Assembly (NCBI GenBank): GCA_023333565.1
Contig: JAJKFH010000374.1
Span: 3,224,001 to 3,288,000, forward strand
Reading direction: 5' to 3'
Length of the DNA stretch: 64,000 nt
Source: Puffinus mauretanicus
Lineage: Eukaryota > Chordata > Aves > Procellariiformes > Procellariidae
Under the pieces are notes generated by a model. It did not search any database, was not told the origin of the DNA, and saw only the letters and a list, made by a program, of their open reading frames with translations. Positions 1 to 12,300 of this stretch are shown in pieces. Position numbers and translations under genes: made by a program. The first letter of the stretch is position 1; each line of letters begins with the position of its first letter.

Positions 1-622
1 CCTGGAGGACCATTCTCCCCACTTGTCTTGTTTTATGTAAGAGTTTACAGGGCAGTTGACAGTTTGTATGCAAACAGTTGCTGTAATGGTGCAGGCTGAT
101 CTCCTCTCCTGGCTGGGCGATCAGAGCCCAGCAAGAAGCTTGTCTGCTACAACTGACCCTGCAGCCATGAAACAAGCAGAGGCATGTCCCCATTTCAGCA
201 CTGCCGCTCATGTGGGGAGATGTTTTCTCTGTGGGTGAATATTTAACAACCTGGAGTATCAGTAACTGACCAGGCAAATGACAAGGAGAATTTCGAAGAG
301 CCACAAAAATGGGGGGGGACTAAACTAAAACGGGCCTTAAACTAGCCAGTGTTCAAAGAACAGCGTTAATGTCTCCACCACACTCAGATGGGACTGGTAA
401 AAAAAGCAAACAACTAAATTAATGTTTGGTGGACAGTGGGTTGCCAACCAAATAAAGATCTTTTCTACCACAGCATCCTCTGCTTCCCAATAAAAAAACT
501 GGAGTTTCCATACCTTCAATATTTTTGGCAGAAAAACATTATTTAGTGAGTTCTGTCTGAAGTGCTATGAAAAAAGTGCAGTTAAAAGTCCCACTTCCAG
601 GCCCAGGCTGGGGAATACTTAC
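1..622. other. NOXRED1 downstream intron, no exon recognised
   Basis: This stretch follows the donor site of the last NOXRED1 exon I can recognise (minus strand). I looked for the next exon of the NAD(P)-binding domain on the minus strand and found no convincing acceptor, donor and coding match. The rest of NOXRED1 therefore most likely lies left of the window. A run of nine to ten G residues occurs near 310. Confidence 0.5.
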
Positions 623-1965
623 CCAGGCTCTCAGGGCGCCTGGTGGAAACATGGATACTGGAGTGCGGAGCCCAGCTCAGCATCAGGAGCACTTGGGCCA
701 GATGCTTAGCAAGGTGGCCCTCACCGATAATCCCAACCTTCAGGCCATGGCTGTCCCCCAAGGAAGTCGGCAAGCCCTTCTAAGTCCTTCTCTGCCTAGG
801 GAAGCAGAGAAGCTGGAATCAGCCCAGCATGAGCCGTGGTTTCCCCAGACCACATGCGGTCCTACCCTTGCAGGAAGGGTCCCATGCCACGTGTCCAGAT
901 AGCACATCCCAACCCCACTCCTTGCATCCAGCCCACCTCATGCCCCTGCTCTCCAATGGGATGCCAGAGAGGCAGAGGCTGATGGCTGCAGCCTGGCATG
1001 CACAGCATCTGTGGGGCTCGGGGCTAGACCTCAGGGAGCATGGTGTCCCCATCCCAAAACACACCACCCATGCTGAGGCTAACTGGCTGCTAACTGTAAA
1101 GCAGCTCAGCAATTAAGAGCTGATACCTGGCAGACACATCAACCCACATGATGGCCAAGCTCAGGGACAAGTCAGCATGAAGAGGATAGACTAGTGACAG
1201 CAGAGGTTGCTGCTGAGAAGGGACATGGGACAGCACATGCTAGTGGAGGACGTTTGGCTCATTATAAATCATATCGACTAGTGGCAGGAGGAACAAGTCA
1301 CAAGCATTGGGCACTACAAGGTTTCTGGGATGAAACCCCAATTTGGTGCTAGAGACAATCTCCATTCCCTGGTTTTGTCAGGGGAAAACTAGTCCAAATG
1401 ATTTAAGACTGACTGACAGTGAGTTTATACAAACTTATTTGGTTCAGTAACCAACAAGTGTGGGTATAAAGAGTAGGTGAGTTTTTAACCATGCAGAACT
1501 AGATAAAAAGCTAACAAACTGTAGCATTGTGTAGGAATACCTATATAATGCTTAACTTCACACAGAGATGGTGTGAACCACACAAGAAACTCCCTATAGA
1601 GACCAGTCACCTTCCCCAGTCCTCCCTGTGACACGTTCATGCTGTTTAGACCGACACCAGGATGACCAGTGACGTGCCTGTGTCACGTTTTAGCTCAGTA
1701 AAGATGCAGTAATTTGGGAAAAGCTTGGCATGTCAAAGTTTCTCCCTGACATGACTATGTCACCCAGCCAGCACATTTTACCAGCAGTGAGGAGCTCGCT
1801 TCCACCTTACCTGAGGTCATGGAGAAGTTTGTGGAAGAAGGTGGCATGGGCACACATGTTCACTGCCAGCCCCTTGCGGCGCCTTGTCAGATACACGAAG
1901 GCCTCCTCACCTTCTACTGCTTCATCAGCCTGAGAAGACTTGAAAGGCTCTGTAATGTCCCACAT
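623..1965 (-). CDS. NOXRED1: NOXRED1, NADP-dependent oxidoreductase domain protein 1, 5' coding exons (partial)
   Basis: Two minus-strand exons are visible. Exon A (1811-1965) starts with ATG at 1963-1965 and ends in a clean GTAAGG donor. It encodes a segment rich in small and aromatic residues ([20 protein letters not shown]) that resembles the N-terminal part of the family. Exon B (623-750) follows in matching phase (AG|C) from a CAG acceptor and ends in a GTAAGT donor. It encodes the Rossmann-fold start, [15 protein letters not shown], and then STRRPESL, which fits the nucleotide-binding loop and the basic patch that usually contacts an NADP phosphate. The protein family is related to pyrroline-5-carboxylate reductases, but its reaction is not established to my knowledge. 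The remaining exons appear to lie beyond position 1. The gene sits downstream of VIPAS39 in the same orientation, as in human. The exon B acceptor is the least certain boundary; an alternative acceptor about 30 bases upstream would break the phase. Confidence 0.78.
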
Positions 1966-4499
1966 CTTGGCCCAGAAGGACAAGCATCAGCAGCGAGGAT
2001 TTAGAAGAGGGACGTGGCCTCCACCCACGCAGCATCTCAGTCCATGCCAGCACCTGCCAGTGTTGTACCTGCAGCGTGAGACCCCAGCCCTTCTCAGGGT
2101 TTCTCCTTGCCAACACGGGACCTAGAAAAGTGGCTGGTCCCCACATGCAACGCAGCCACCGAGAACAAGATGCATCAGTGGATGCCTGAACCCGTGCTTT
2201 CTCTGATGCTACATTTCTCTATTACACAAGTCCCAGCTGGACTTTAAAGCCCAGGCACCCACAAGCTCCTGGCACAGCGCTTGGGGCAGTCTTCATTGGA
2301 GCTGCTCCTGGGCCGGAAGTAATGAGAAAACCAAACCTTCAGCAAGTGGTTCAGTTTTCCAGTTCAAAGCTATTTTTTCATTCGTCCTCAGCTTTCCTAG
2401 GCCAATACTGTGCCTCCTGCCCTCCCCAGTTGAGCAGCCTCTCAGCTCCTTCTCCCTGCACGTATTTGCTGTGAAGTCCCTGTGTCGTGGCACGGCCAGC
2501 TCAGCAGCGTCCAGGTGTGGGAACCTTTGCCCAGGACCTGCCTTATTGCTTGAAGAGAGCTGCAGGGATGCTTCCAGGGGTACAAGGCAATCGTCACCAC
2601 AACAGAGTGACTATGACTAGCTCAGAAAGCTCTGAAAACCAGAGCAGCTGATTCCCTCCTTTGCTAAGGAGATGGTGTTTCAGCCAGCAAAGGTGCTGGG
2701 GGTTTAGATCTGGCCAGAGCAGCACCTCCCAGCCTTGCCTGCTTCAGCAGAGGACAGCTTGGTGCACCAGTTAGCCTGACGTGAGGCAAATGTGCAGTGC
2801 TCTTGGCCAGAGCAGGACACTGCTGAGCGACCTGAATTACTTGTGACCCGTGATGGAACCCGGAGCACGCTTCAGTGTATCACAAATCTGCACTAGAGAT
2901 GGAGAGAGGTGAAAACTGGCCCGTTCCCTAAGGCTCTCTGCAGCTCACCCAACTCAGGCACGGCTCCCACGGGGTGAGAGGCACCAACGGGGCTGAAGTG
3001 CCCTCAGCCAAGCTCGTCAGGGACAAAAATAACCCCATGCCCCATTGCAAGTGGTTGGAGTCCTGTCTTGCGCTGTTCACCACCCTCAGCCCGCTGGTGC
3101 CTATGGCACCGCAGTTGGCGCGAGGAACAAGGGTGGCCTCAATGAGGCCCCCAAGTTTCCACGCACAAGTTTCCACCTGCTCAGGTTCTGTCCTGGTTCA
3201 TGTCCCCCGATGGTGTGGCAGGCACCAGCTCTACCTGCGCGGGCAGCGAGTCCACACCCCTGGGTGCACCCAGCCAGCCCAGCCTGGGCACTGCTGCTGC
3301 CACGGTGAGCGTCTGGTTACCGGAGAATCCCACACTTTCACCCCGGGGAAGTTGGGAGTGCCGTTCCAGAGCCACGGCAGCATCCCCCGGAGCAGAGAAG
3401 AAAGCAGAAATCAGTTGTGGGGGAGGGCCACCTTCACTGCAGCAGTCTCTGTTTTTTTCTGCTGGGTACAGCTGTGCCACCCCGAGAGCCAACAGCTAGG
3501 TTAGCATGAAAAAACTAAGAGGGCAGGGGTTGAACATGTCTCTGTGCCCACATAGGGAGTGGGGAAAAGGTGCTCTCAACCAGAAGAAGGTTGGCCTCTC
3601 CAGTGGGGGCAGATGAGTTGAATTTCCAAAGGAAGCAAAAAAAAAGCATTTTGCAAATTCTCTCCACGATCTACTTCATCAGCTGGACTGTGCAGCCTAA
3701 AAGCAGATACATGCCAAAAGCACACAGGGCCTGGGACAGGTATCAAAGAGGAATCCTGTATCCCACTGAGGCTGTCCCAAAATTATCTGCATCAGCTGGG
3801 CAGTGCCTGCCACATTGCTTAAAAAAAAATCCAACAAAAAACACCAGCTCTACAGTAATTTTAGGTTTACTACTTACATAAACCCCACCCTCCCCAGCCA
3901 TAGGACACATTTCCCTGGAAATTCTCCTCTTCCTGCCCACACCGAGTAGTCATGGGTAGCCTGTGAGCTCCCAAATGCTGCCTTATAGACAAACGTTCCC
4001 TGATGCACCACACACAATCAGACACTTACACCAGCCACGGTGTCCTGGTGCTCTGGAAGATGCTCACAAAGCTGGTGTCCAGCTTCTAGTATTGGGGTGT
4101 GAGGATCAGCTAAATCACTAACCCCATCCCATGTGGCACATCAGCATTTTCTTTTGCAAGTGGTCCTGCTTTGCTGGGGACATTGGCAGTGCCACTACCC
4201 ACAGGTCAGAAGCACTGCATCCTGCAAACTGCACACGGAGGTCAGGGGATCAGTAGGCATAGCCAGATCACAGCTCCCCCGCTGCTGGACTTCCACATCC
4301 CCTTACATGTCTGTATCATTGGTCATGCCACAAGAGGGGCATCCAGGACCCATGCTTGGAGAATACAGGTGTGAAGATTCATTTTATGGCTTCATCAGAT
4401 TCCTCCAAGGGTATGTTCAGCTTCTCCCGTTGCTCCCTGACATAAATCCCAACCAGTGACACCGTTCCAACTCCCACAACCAACCAATGTCCTGGCCTG
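1966..4499. other. NOXRED1 upstream / VIPAS39 downstream intergenic DNA
   Basis: No coding exon is recognised here. The NOXRED1 5' UTR and transcription start should lie in this interval, but there is no strong CpG island. Long open frames at 2974-3504 (plus) and 3181-3492 (minus) overlap each other and show no family signature, so I treat them as chance frames. Confidence 0.45.
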
Positions 4500-5097
4500 G
4501 TGCATGTGGGAGAGCCTGGCAGCAAACCTTGCCCTGGCCAACAGCATCCTGGGCTGTCTTAGGATGAATGTTGCCAGCAGGTTAAGGAAGGTGATCCTTC
4601 CTCTCTAAATCCAGAGTGCTGTGTCCAGTTCTGGGCTCCTCAGTACAAAAGAGACAAGGACATACTGGAGAGAGTCCAGCAAAGGGCCATTAAGATGACT
4701 AAGGGACTGGAGCATCTCTTCTATGAGGAGAGGCCAAGAGCTAGGACTGTTCAACCTGAAGAAGGCTCAGCGGGGATCTTGTTAATGCGTGTAAGTATCT
4801 GATGAGAGGGAATGAAGAAAAGGGACCCAGACTTTTCAGTGGTGCCCAGTGACGACAAGAGGCAGTGGGCACCAACTGAAACGTGACAGTCCATCTGAAG
4901 ACAAGAAAACACCTTTTTACTGCAAGGGTGGTCAAATTCAGGAACAGGTTGCTCAGAGAAGTCGAGTCATCTCCAGCTGCGGAGATACTGAAAACCCAAA
5001 CAAACACAGTCCTGGGCTGCCTGTTCCAGGTGACCCTGCTTGAGCAGGACTGGACTAGATGATCAAGAGATCCCTTCCAACCTAAACAATTGTGAGA
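4500..5097 (+). mobile_element. CR1 LINE fragment (3' part), plus orientation
   Basis: The stretch matches the usual avian CR1 3' region in order: a 'vanilla' segment ending in a gtgtccagttctgggctcc-like sequence near 4620, then 'gagaggccaagag' and 'gttcaacctgaagaaggctc', and the 3' end 'ggactagatgatc' followed by 'cccttccaacctaaacaatt' at about 5050-5090. Several indels and substitutions show it is not recent. It is 5' truncated, as most CR1 copies are. The left boundary is approximate. Confidence 0.85.
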
Positions 5098-5463
5098 AAA
5101 AAACCAAACAGCAACAGAAAAAAATTGAGAGTGCACAGTGCAGCAGGGAGGCTGGAACCCAAACCTGCCCTCAGACTGGTACATCGCTACATATAACCTT
5201 CACCTTTGTGTGACCACCCCTGCGGCAGCAAACTCTCGTACAACATTAAAATGAATTCATCTGTGCTGATGGCATTGAAGGTGTGAAATAAGGTACTGCT
5301 GCAAGCAAAGCCACTCCATGGTGACACACATTGTGCTTTTCAGGACATGAGAAAACACCCTCCATACTCGCTTTGTGGGAGGTGTGATAAATTGCTCAGC
5401 ACACAGAGTGACAAAGTGCTCAGTGTGGGAAGGAAGTAAACAGCCCAAGGAGAAAGAGACAGC

Positions 5464-5469
5464 TTTATT
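5464..5469 (-). terminator. VIPAS39: VIPAS39 polyadenylation signal (AATAAA on the minus strand)
   Basis: TTTATT on the plus strand reads AATAAA on the minus strand, about 890 bases after the VIPAS39 stop codon. It would give a 3' UTR of roughly 0.9 kb (about 5445-6355). It is the first canonical signal I noticed downstream of the stop. No cleavage data are available. Confidence 0.55.
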
Positions 5470-6355
5470 TAAGGAATTGAAGTGAGATCTGGAAGGATGA
5501 AGCCAGCAGTTGCCTGAGGAGTTGTGTTTCTGAGAAAGTGCAATTCAATCCTTCCTGGCATAACACACACTGAGAAAAGAGCTGCTGGGGCCAGCAGGTT
5601 TGTGCCCACTGAGAGGGGTCCCCCCTTGCTCTCCATCCAACCCAGCAGGGCTCTGACCAGCTCCACACTAGGTGCCTGTTCTTCCCTGATAAAGGGATCT
5701 TCCAAGAGCTGCAGACTGCCAGCACAAGGATACTGGCAGAGGCTGCTGTCCTGGCTCTCTGCAGGAGTTCATAAAATACCTCTTTCCCTAGGGTAAGCCA
5801 GAACAAACCAACAAAAAAAATGAGCTTTAAGGTGCAGCTGGTCCTTTCCCCCAACACACTTTTGATGTAGGGAGAACACAGTCCAGCAGGCTTTACTCCA
5901 GCCACAGCCATGACCGGTGATGCCCAAGCCAGCTTGAGAGTTACAGGGACTGGTCAGCATTGTCTGGTGGAGAGACCCACGAGTGTGACTGACCTGTTCC
6001 TCTTGCGAGAATAAGCCCAGGCACCACCCAGAGCAAACCTAACCTTGCTGTGCCCAGTAACTTCCCTCCGTAAACAAAAGCGATGCCTGGCTTACAGCCA
6101 AGTCAAAGAGAATCAGATTCCAAAAAGAATCAACCCTGGTGGATCAGTACCATGCTTTCGCTGGCTACATCGGAGCAGCTGCCTTCAACCAGCCTGAATG
6201 CCACTGTCCCACAAGCCACAGGCACCCACTGTCACTGACGAACGTTGATCATGCAATGAGTAGTAACAGAGTTGCTCTGTTGGCACTGGACTGGACTTGC
6301 AGTGGACTTGCAGTCACTGGCAAGGCAACGGCCAAGCAGGCTGCTTCACAGGTGC

Positions 6356-9300
6356 TCAGTTCTTCCATCGGATTTGCTAAAAGAGAGAACGAGACATGAT
6401 TAACATCAGTGCTGAATACAGATCCCTCAGGGGTCAAGTTAGTGAGTCCCAGTCCATGACAAGGACAATTATGGCCAGAGGGTGCTATTTCTATCAGTTT
6501 CACCCTTCATTCCTACACTGAACGCAACCCCAAACATAAGATTAGCTTCCCAGCAGGGATAAAAAGTATGTAGGACAGCCATGCCCTTACACCTAATCTA
6601 CAGCCATTTCTGATAAAAGTCTCTGGAAGAAAAAGTTGGCGTTTCTTACCACGTTGTTGAGAATGCTGTTTATCTTCTCTTCCTCTGTAGAGCCTCGCTC
6701 CACCTTGCATTTATATGCTGTCAGCTGGATGCGATCCTTTAGATCCCTGTACGTCTGGATAAACAGCAAAACCAGCACCCAGCTGAGTGAAGAGGACACT
6801 TCCAGAGTTAGACAGTGCCCTGTAGATGAGCAGGGCAACCCTTCAATCTCCGCCTCAAGTTCCCACCACAGCACAATTCCACAGCACAAACGCTAGGAGC
6901 CACTCTCCTGGCTTACTTGGCTGCCACTGGGAACCACATCACTGCTCCCAGGCCACAGGGATAAACAAACCCCACACCAGGCACAACAGCAGTGGCACAT
7001 GGCAGAGCAAGGGAAAGCTAGGGAGAAAAAGCAGGCTCTTGTCCCATTTCGTCACACACACAGCAGGGACCTACCTCAATGACAACATCATGGCACTTGT
7101 ATTTTGTGGCAAGGTTCAACCGTGTCTCTACATCCTCCACCAGGCGCACATACTCCTGCAGCACCTACAAGGGAAGGAAGAGTGTCTCAGCTCCCTTCTG
7201 CAGGTACCTCCTGCCTCGTTCTCTCACCCCAGTCACAAAACCTTTCAAGGTCGCTGGTCACACAGACTTGAACCCTTCCTTCCTAAGGCAACAAGTGACA
7301 AGGACAAGACTGCTCAGGACCCCAGAGGCAGTAAAGCTTTGCTCACAAAGCTCAGAGTCCTAGGCTACCTCATTCCTATGGATCGGGCTAACCATTGCCA
7401 GCCAGATGAAGCATGAGAAAAGTTATTGTAGCAAACAAAGGTGGCAATGCACTGTGGGGAGAGAGCTCCCAGACAACAGTAGGCCCGCTGTCCCTCTTGC
7501 AGTCAGACCGAGGACCCAGCCCTCGCTACTACCCACACTTCCTGTTGATGCATGGGGTGCTCAGCTGAGTGCTGCGCCCACCTGGCAGAGCCAGCAGCTC
7601 GGCTAGCTGTTCTCCCACTCCCAGCTAGGAAGCAGCTCACTTAGGGAATCATTCACATCCCAAATCCCAACAAAGAGCAGGAGGACATAAGCAGCAGTTC
7701 TTTGCTCACCTGCACAGGTGCATTGTTCCTCTGCAAGATCTCCACCACCCTGTGGAAGCCAATAGGTGCCTTCTTCTTGGTGTAGCCCAGCCAGTTCTGA
7801 AATGAAAGCCAAACCCTATGTTAATCCTAAAGGGCAATCCCTCCAGCCACAAGAAAATGTTTTTCCCCAGTGCCAGCAACCAGCCACCACATGCACCACT
7901 GGCAGAGCCCTTCATGCAGTGGTTGGGCGCAGGTTGGCTGCGAACCCTTTGGTAACAGAGCACGAGGGCAGCCCCCTTCTCGGACCTTGTTGCTGTAGCC
8001 AAGCCAGGCCCAGCAGAGCTCTTAGGCAGGGAGAGGAGGAATGTACTGCAGCAGAGGTGCTGGGCCCTGCTGAAATAAAACCAGTCTGTCCGGTAACTCC
8101 AGAACAAGCCAGCTATCAGTAGTAGATACCAGTGCCTGGAACTGAGTCCCCAGCAAGGCTTTCCAAAACTCACCTTGGTGGTGAAGAGGGCATCCACATC
8201 ATCCCAGGCTCGCAGCTTGGCACGGGCAGCCAGGGCAGTCAGCACATACTGCTTATCAGGAATCTGCAAGGCAGAAAGCTGCAGTCAGAGCACTAGCACA
8301 GCTCAGGCGGCCTGTGCGGGTTGGACAGGAATGGCATCTGCCCCCAACCCTGTCAGGACCCACACCAACAGCCAGGCAAGGAGGTGAGATGCTATCTGAG
8401 GCCAGGGCCAGCACTGCAGAGAGTGGGCAGCAGGGGATTTGCAAAAGCTGCTGCAGCCAGGGTGCACCCAGTGAAAGCCTCCACATGCCTTTCTGAGCCT
8501 CCCACTTGCCTTTCTGAGCCTCTCGAATGGCCCTGCTCAAGGAGGATGCCATGGCCCCCTCCCTATCTCAGTGCTGAGCCCCTCAAACTCCTCCTACCTA
8601 GCCCCCTCGCTAAATACAATTTGGCTGGCCACATTTTCAGCTAGTGCTGCCACAACAGCAGGAGACTCACGTACCTTAAATGTTTTCTTCAGGTTGGTCG
8701 GGCTGCTGAACGTTCCCTAGAGAGAGCAGACAAGTCAGTGCAAACTCAGCAGGGCAGGCCACCGGAGAGATTCAGACACCTGTTGTAAGGCATTTGCCTC
8801 ACACAGGGTGAATCTCCCCAAGTTTTTACTGCTTTTTGCTCATGTCAGTGCCACAGGAGGAAAAAGCTGTCAGAAGAGAGCAACTATCCACCCCATTAGC
8901 TCTCTGGTTTGGTTTCCCCTACATCCTCAACTGGTGCACCTCCAGCACTGCCAAGACCAGTACCACACACCCCAGCCTCATGGGATTAAGGGCCAATTCT
9001 GGCTTCTTGAGGCCAGAAGTAAAAGACAGTGGTTTCTAGGAGGCAACTCACTGACAGGCTGTCCCAGGTTGCATGTCCCATCTTAGAGCACAAAAGAAAA
9101 CTCCAAACTGGTCCCAGATGGACAAAGGGAGCTGGGTTCCTCTAGGTCTCTTGGAGGGATGAAATATGACCTCCCTCCCCTTCTTTCCTTAACATGTCCC
9201 AGCTTAACCACCCCACATATTGAGGGCTAGAGGGATGAGACATAACCTTCTCTTCACCCACATCATCCTCACCTCAGCCTCTGTGTAGTGGTAGAAACAG

Positions 9301-12300
9301 GAATAAAAGAGGGTGGTCACTAGTGGCATGTTAAGAATTGAAGCCTTGCGAGGATATTTCCGAAATATCTCTGACTGCCCAGCTGTCTCCAAGTGCCGAT
9401 CATTGGCCTGTAGAAACAGGAAGACAGAGAGGGTGAACATGAGCCAGGGCAACTGCCTGACCTAGCTGTGGTAGAGACCTGGGGAGAGTGTTGTGATAGC
9501 AATGCACAAACACAGCCTCAACATGCCATGAAGTCTCAGGTCTGGTATTTCACACATGTGCCTGGCACAGCAGCTTGGATAGCAATTAAACTACACTAAC
9601 CAGGGCAGGCTGGTTAGATCCAAAGTGGTATAAGTTAGGGACAGATAGAGATCTCGCAGCTAGGCCCAGTCATCTCCTGACCAGCAGGGAAGATCTCATA
9701 CCTCAATGATGATCTGTCGCTCCAACAGGGTATAATGGTCTTGGATGTGGGAGGTATCCTCAGCTGAAAATGGCAGCCTGGCCAGACATGGAGGAAGGAG
9801 ACACTGTACTCTTAGAAGGACGCTCTTCTCTACCAAACATGCTCCCCACAGACAGAGATGTGGGGAACATCTCCCATTCTCCCCAGCCTGAGTGGCTGGT
9901 AGGTACTCAAGCTCCTGCCCTGCTGCCCTCTCCAACTGGATCTCTCCTAGACAGGCTCCACAGAAGAAAAAATTATGTGGCATCTCTTGCAGAACAACCT
10001 AAAGCTGATGCTATCAATTTCCTCAAGTGCTCAGGCACCCAAGCTTTCATCCTTCACAACCTGAAGGGTCAATGATCAGAAGGCCCCTGACGCATCTTTG
10101 CCCCCAAGCAAGCAGCAAAAGCTGCTGGACTAGTGGTCACCACAAATTCTTCCTCTCTGGTCTACATTGTGTCCACAACACCCCACTCCCACTGAGGCAA
10201 AACCAACGTCAGCTCTCAAACTACATAAGCTGCGGCACTGGGACAGAGGTCTAATTTTCTTTACAACCACCTTCTGTGAAGCACCCACATCCTTTCCACC
10301 CTCTTGCATTTTTTCTTACCCAATGCAGCCTTTCAGAAATTCCCTCCTTTTTTCTACATCCTGGATGTTCAAATGCTCCCGGTACTGGGACAGCTGGAGG
10401 GAGAGGGAAAAGAAGCACAGTCTGTTCTCACGGATTTGGGAGATACAGGACGCCAGACGGCAAAATGGGAATGCAAAGCTCTTGCCTGACTACCAGACAC
10501 CCTGCAGCCAGCCTCCCCTTGCCCACTACACTCCCTCTTCACTGACGAAAGGGAGCTTCTGCCCCTGGGAATACTCACAGCAACCTCCTCAGTCCTGTCT
10601 AGGAACCTGCAAAAGGGAATGAGCAAGCATTAACTTGGAGGCAGGTTCCTAGCAGTGTGCTCAGCCCTGCCACAAGGGTGGGCAAGAGCCTCACCTGAGC
10701 AGATCCAGAAGCAACTTCTGTTCACCCGTCTCTTTGAGGAAATGGATCAGATGACACAAGGCCACCTGCCGCACCTCCAGCTCCCGAAACAAGATCTCTA
10801 CAGGAGAGAGAGAGATGTATAAGTGGGTAAAGTAAGTTAGCACTACCAAGCCAGAGGGGGCTAAGCATGGTGCATGGAGTTGCAAGCCATTGGCAGGATT
10901 CAACAACCTTATCCCATCTCAAAGCACAGTCTTGGAGGCCAGAGCGCAGGAGAAGAGCCCGTTCACTAGGCTGCCAGCTGAATTCACAGCAGTGTGCTAC
11001 CCCTACAGATTGATTTTCATTCACCCCATCACCAGTACCACCTACCACTGCTTAAAGCTTCTCTCTAGGGCCTTTGTGGGCATCACCATCCCCCCTCCCA
11101 TGTTACAGTTGCTGCAAAAATATTTCACGCTCAGTAAAGTAGCAAAACTCCAGATGCTCAATTTGTGATTTGCAGCCAGTGAAAGAACTCGCCCCTCTGC
11201 CCTTAAATGAAACACACTATAGAAACCCTGGCCCCAGTCACACTTACCTCTCCTCAGTGTCCGTTTCAGGAATATCAGGACCTGTGAGCACAGAGAGGCA
11301 GCTCTCAGCTGACCAGAGCAGTCTTCACCAGAATTAAGACAGACAGACGGCAAACTGGTCAAGGCCTGGGGAAGCTTTTGCAAAGGGCCTTTGAAGACAA
11401 CAGCTCTTATAGCACTGAACTGAATTCAGCTACCCGCTAGACACAGGACAAGCAGTGAGCCAGGGCCACAGCTGCCTGGATGCCTGCCTAAGCTCCTACT
11501 CTGGAGCTTGCATAAGTGAGACCAAGATTTACAAAGAAAAACCTTTCCATCAGACATCCAAGTGCTTAAAAGACCTGGATGAGGGAAGCTCTGACACAGT
11601 CCCATTTGCTGCCTGATGCTTTGGAAGCCAGTTAAACTAGAGAGGCCCCTCAAATCATCTGTGCTGCAATGAGCAGATTAAACCTTGGCCTTCAAGAAGT
11701 TGCTGCAAAGATCTGTAAGGATGAAGGATCGGGTTCCTTGTTATTAACCTGACATGAATTCTGCAGAGTGGCAGGAAAGCCAGCAGGAATATGGAACTTC
11801 CCAGTCTTAACCTTTGACACTTTTCAGTAACTTCTTGGTTTTAAGTAAAGAACAACCCCCCATCTTGCAAGATTAGGTGGCCACTTGACTGCATTCACAC
11901 AAGCACCCTCTGTGGAGTCACCCAGGAAGTCCCAGCCCTATATGGCCCCAGCAGGACTCACAGCTGTAATGACATTCCCATCATGTCCTGCCACAGCTTC
12001 ATCCAAGAGCACCAGCTTGTCCTGCAGGGAGCGAAATCTCTCTAGAGAGCAGACCTGGAGATGGAAGAGGTATAAGTAGGCATATGGGATATCAGACAAT
12101 CCCCATGCTGAACCAACTCCCAAGGCACTACCTATTCTTCCCCCATGAGCCCTTCAGCAACATGAATAATCACCCTCCCAACCAGCGGAGAACTTCTCAT
12201 TTAGCTGAAACCATGTGCTGCGTGATCACTGGGAATCTGTCCACAGGGGTTGCAGAGTTAGCCCTCATTACTGCCCAGGCTAGGACAGCAGACACTGTAA

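Noticed and set aside
2974..3504. 176-codon plus-strand frame between NOXRED1 and VIPAS39
   Set aside because: No family signature, and other open frames overlap it on both strands, as expected for moderately GC-rich non-coding DNA.
5457..5911. 148-codon minus-strand frame downstream of VIPAS39
   Set aside because: It falls in the VIPAS39 3' UTR, has no recognisable domain and no start context or splice support.
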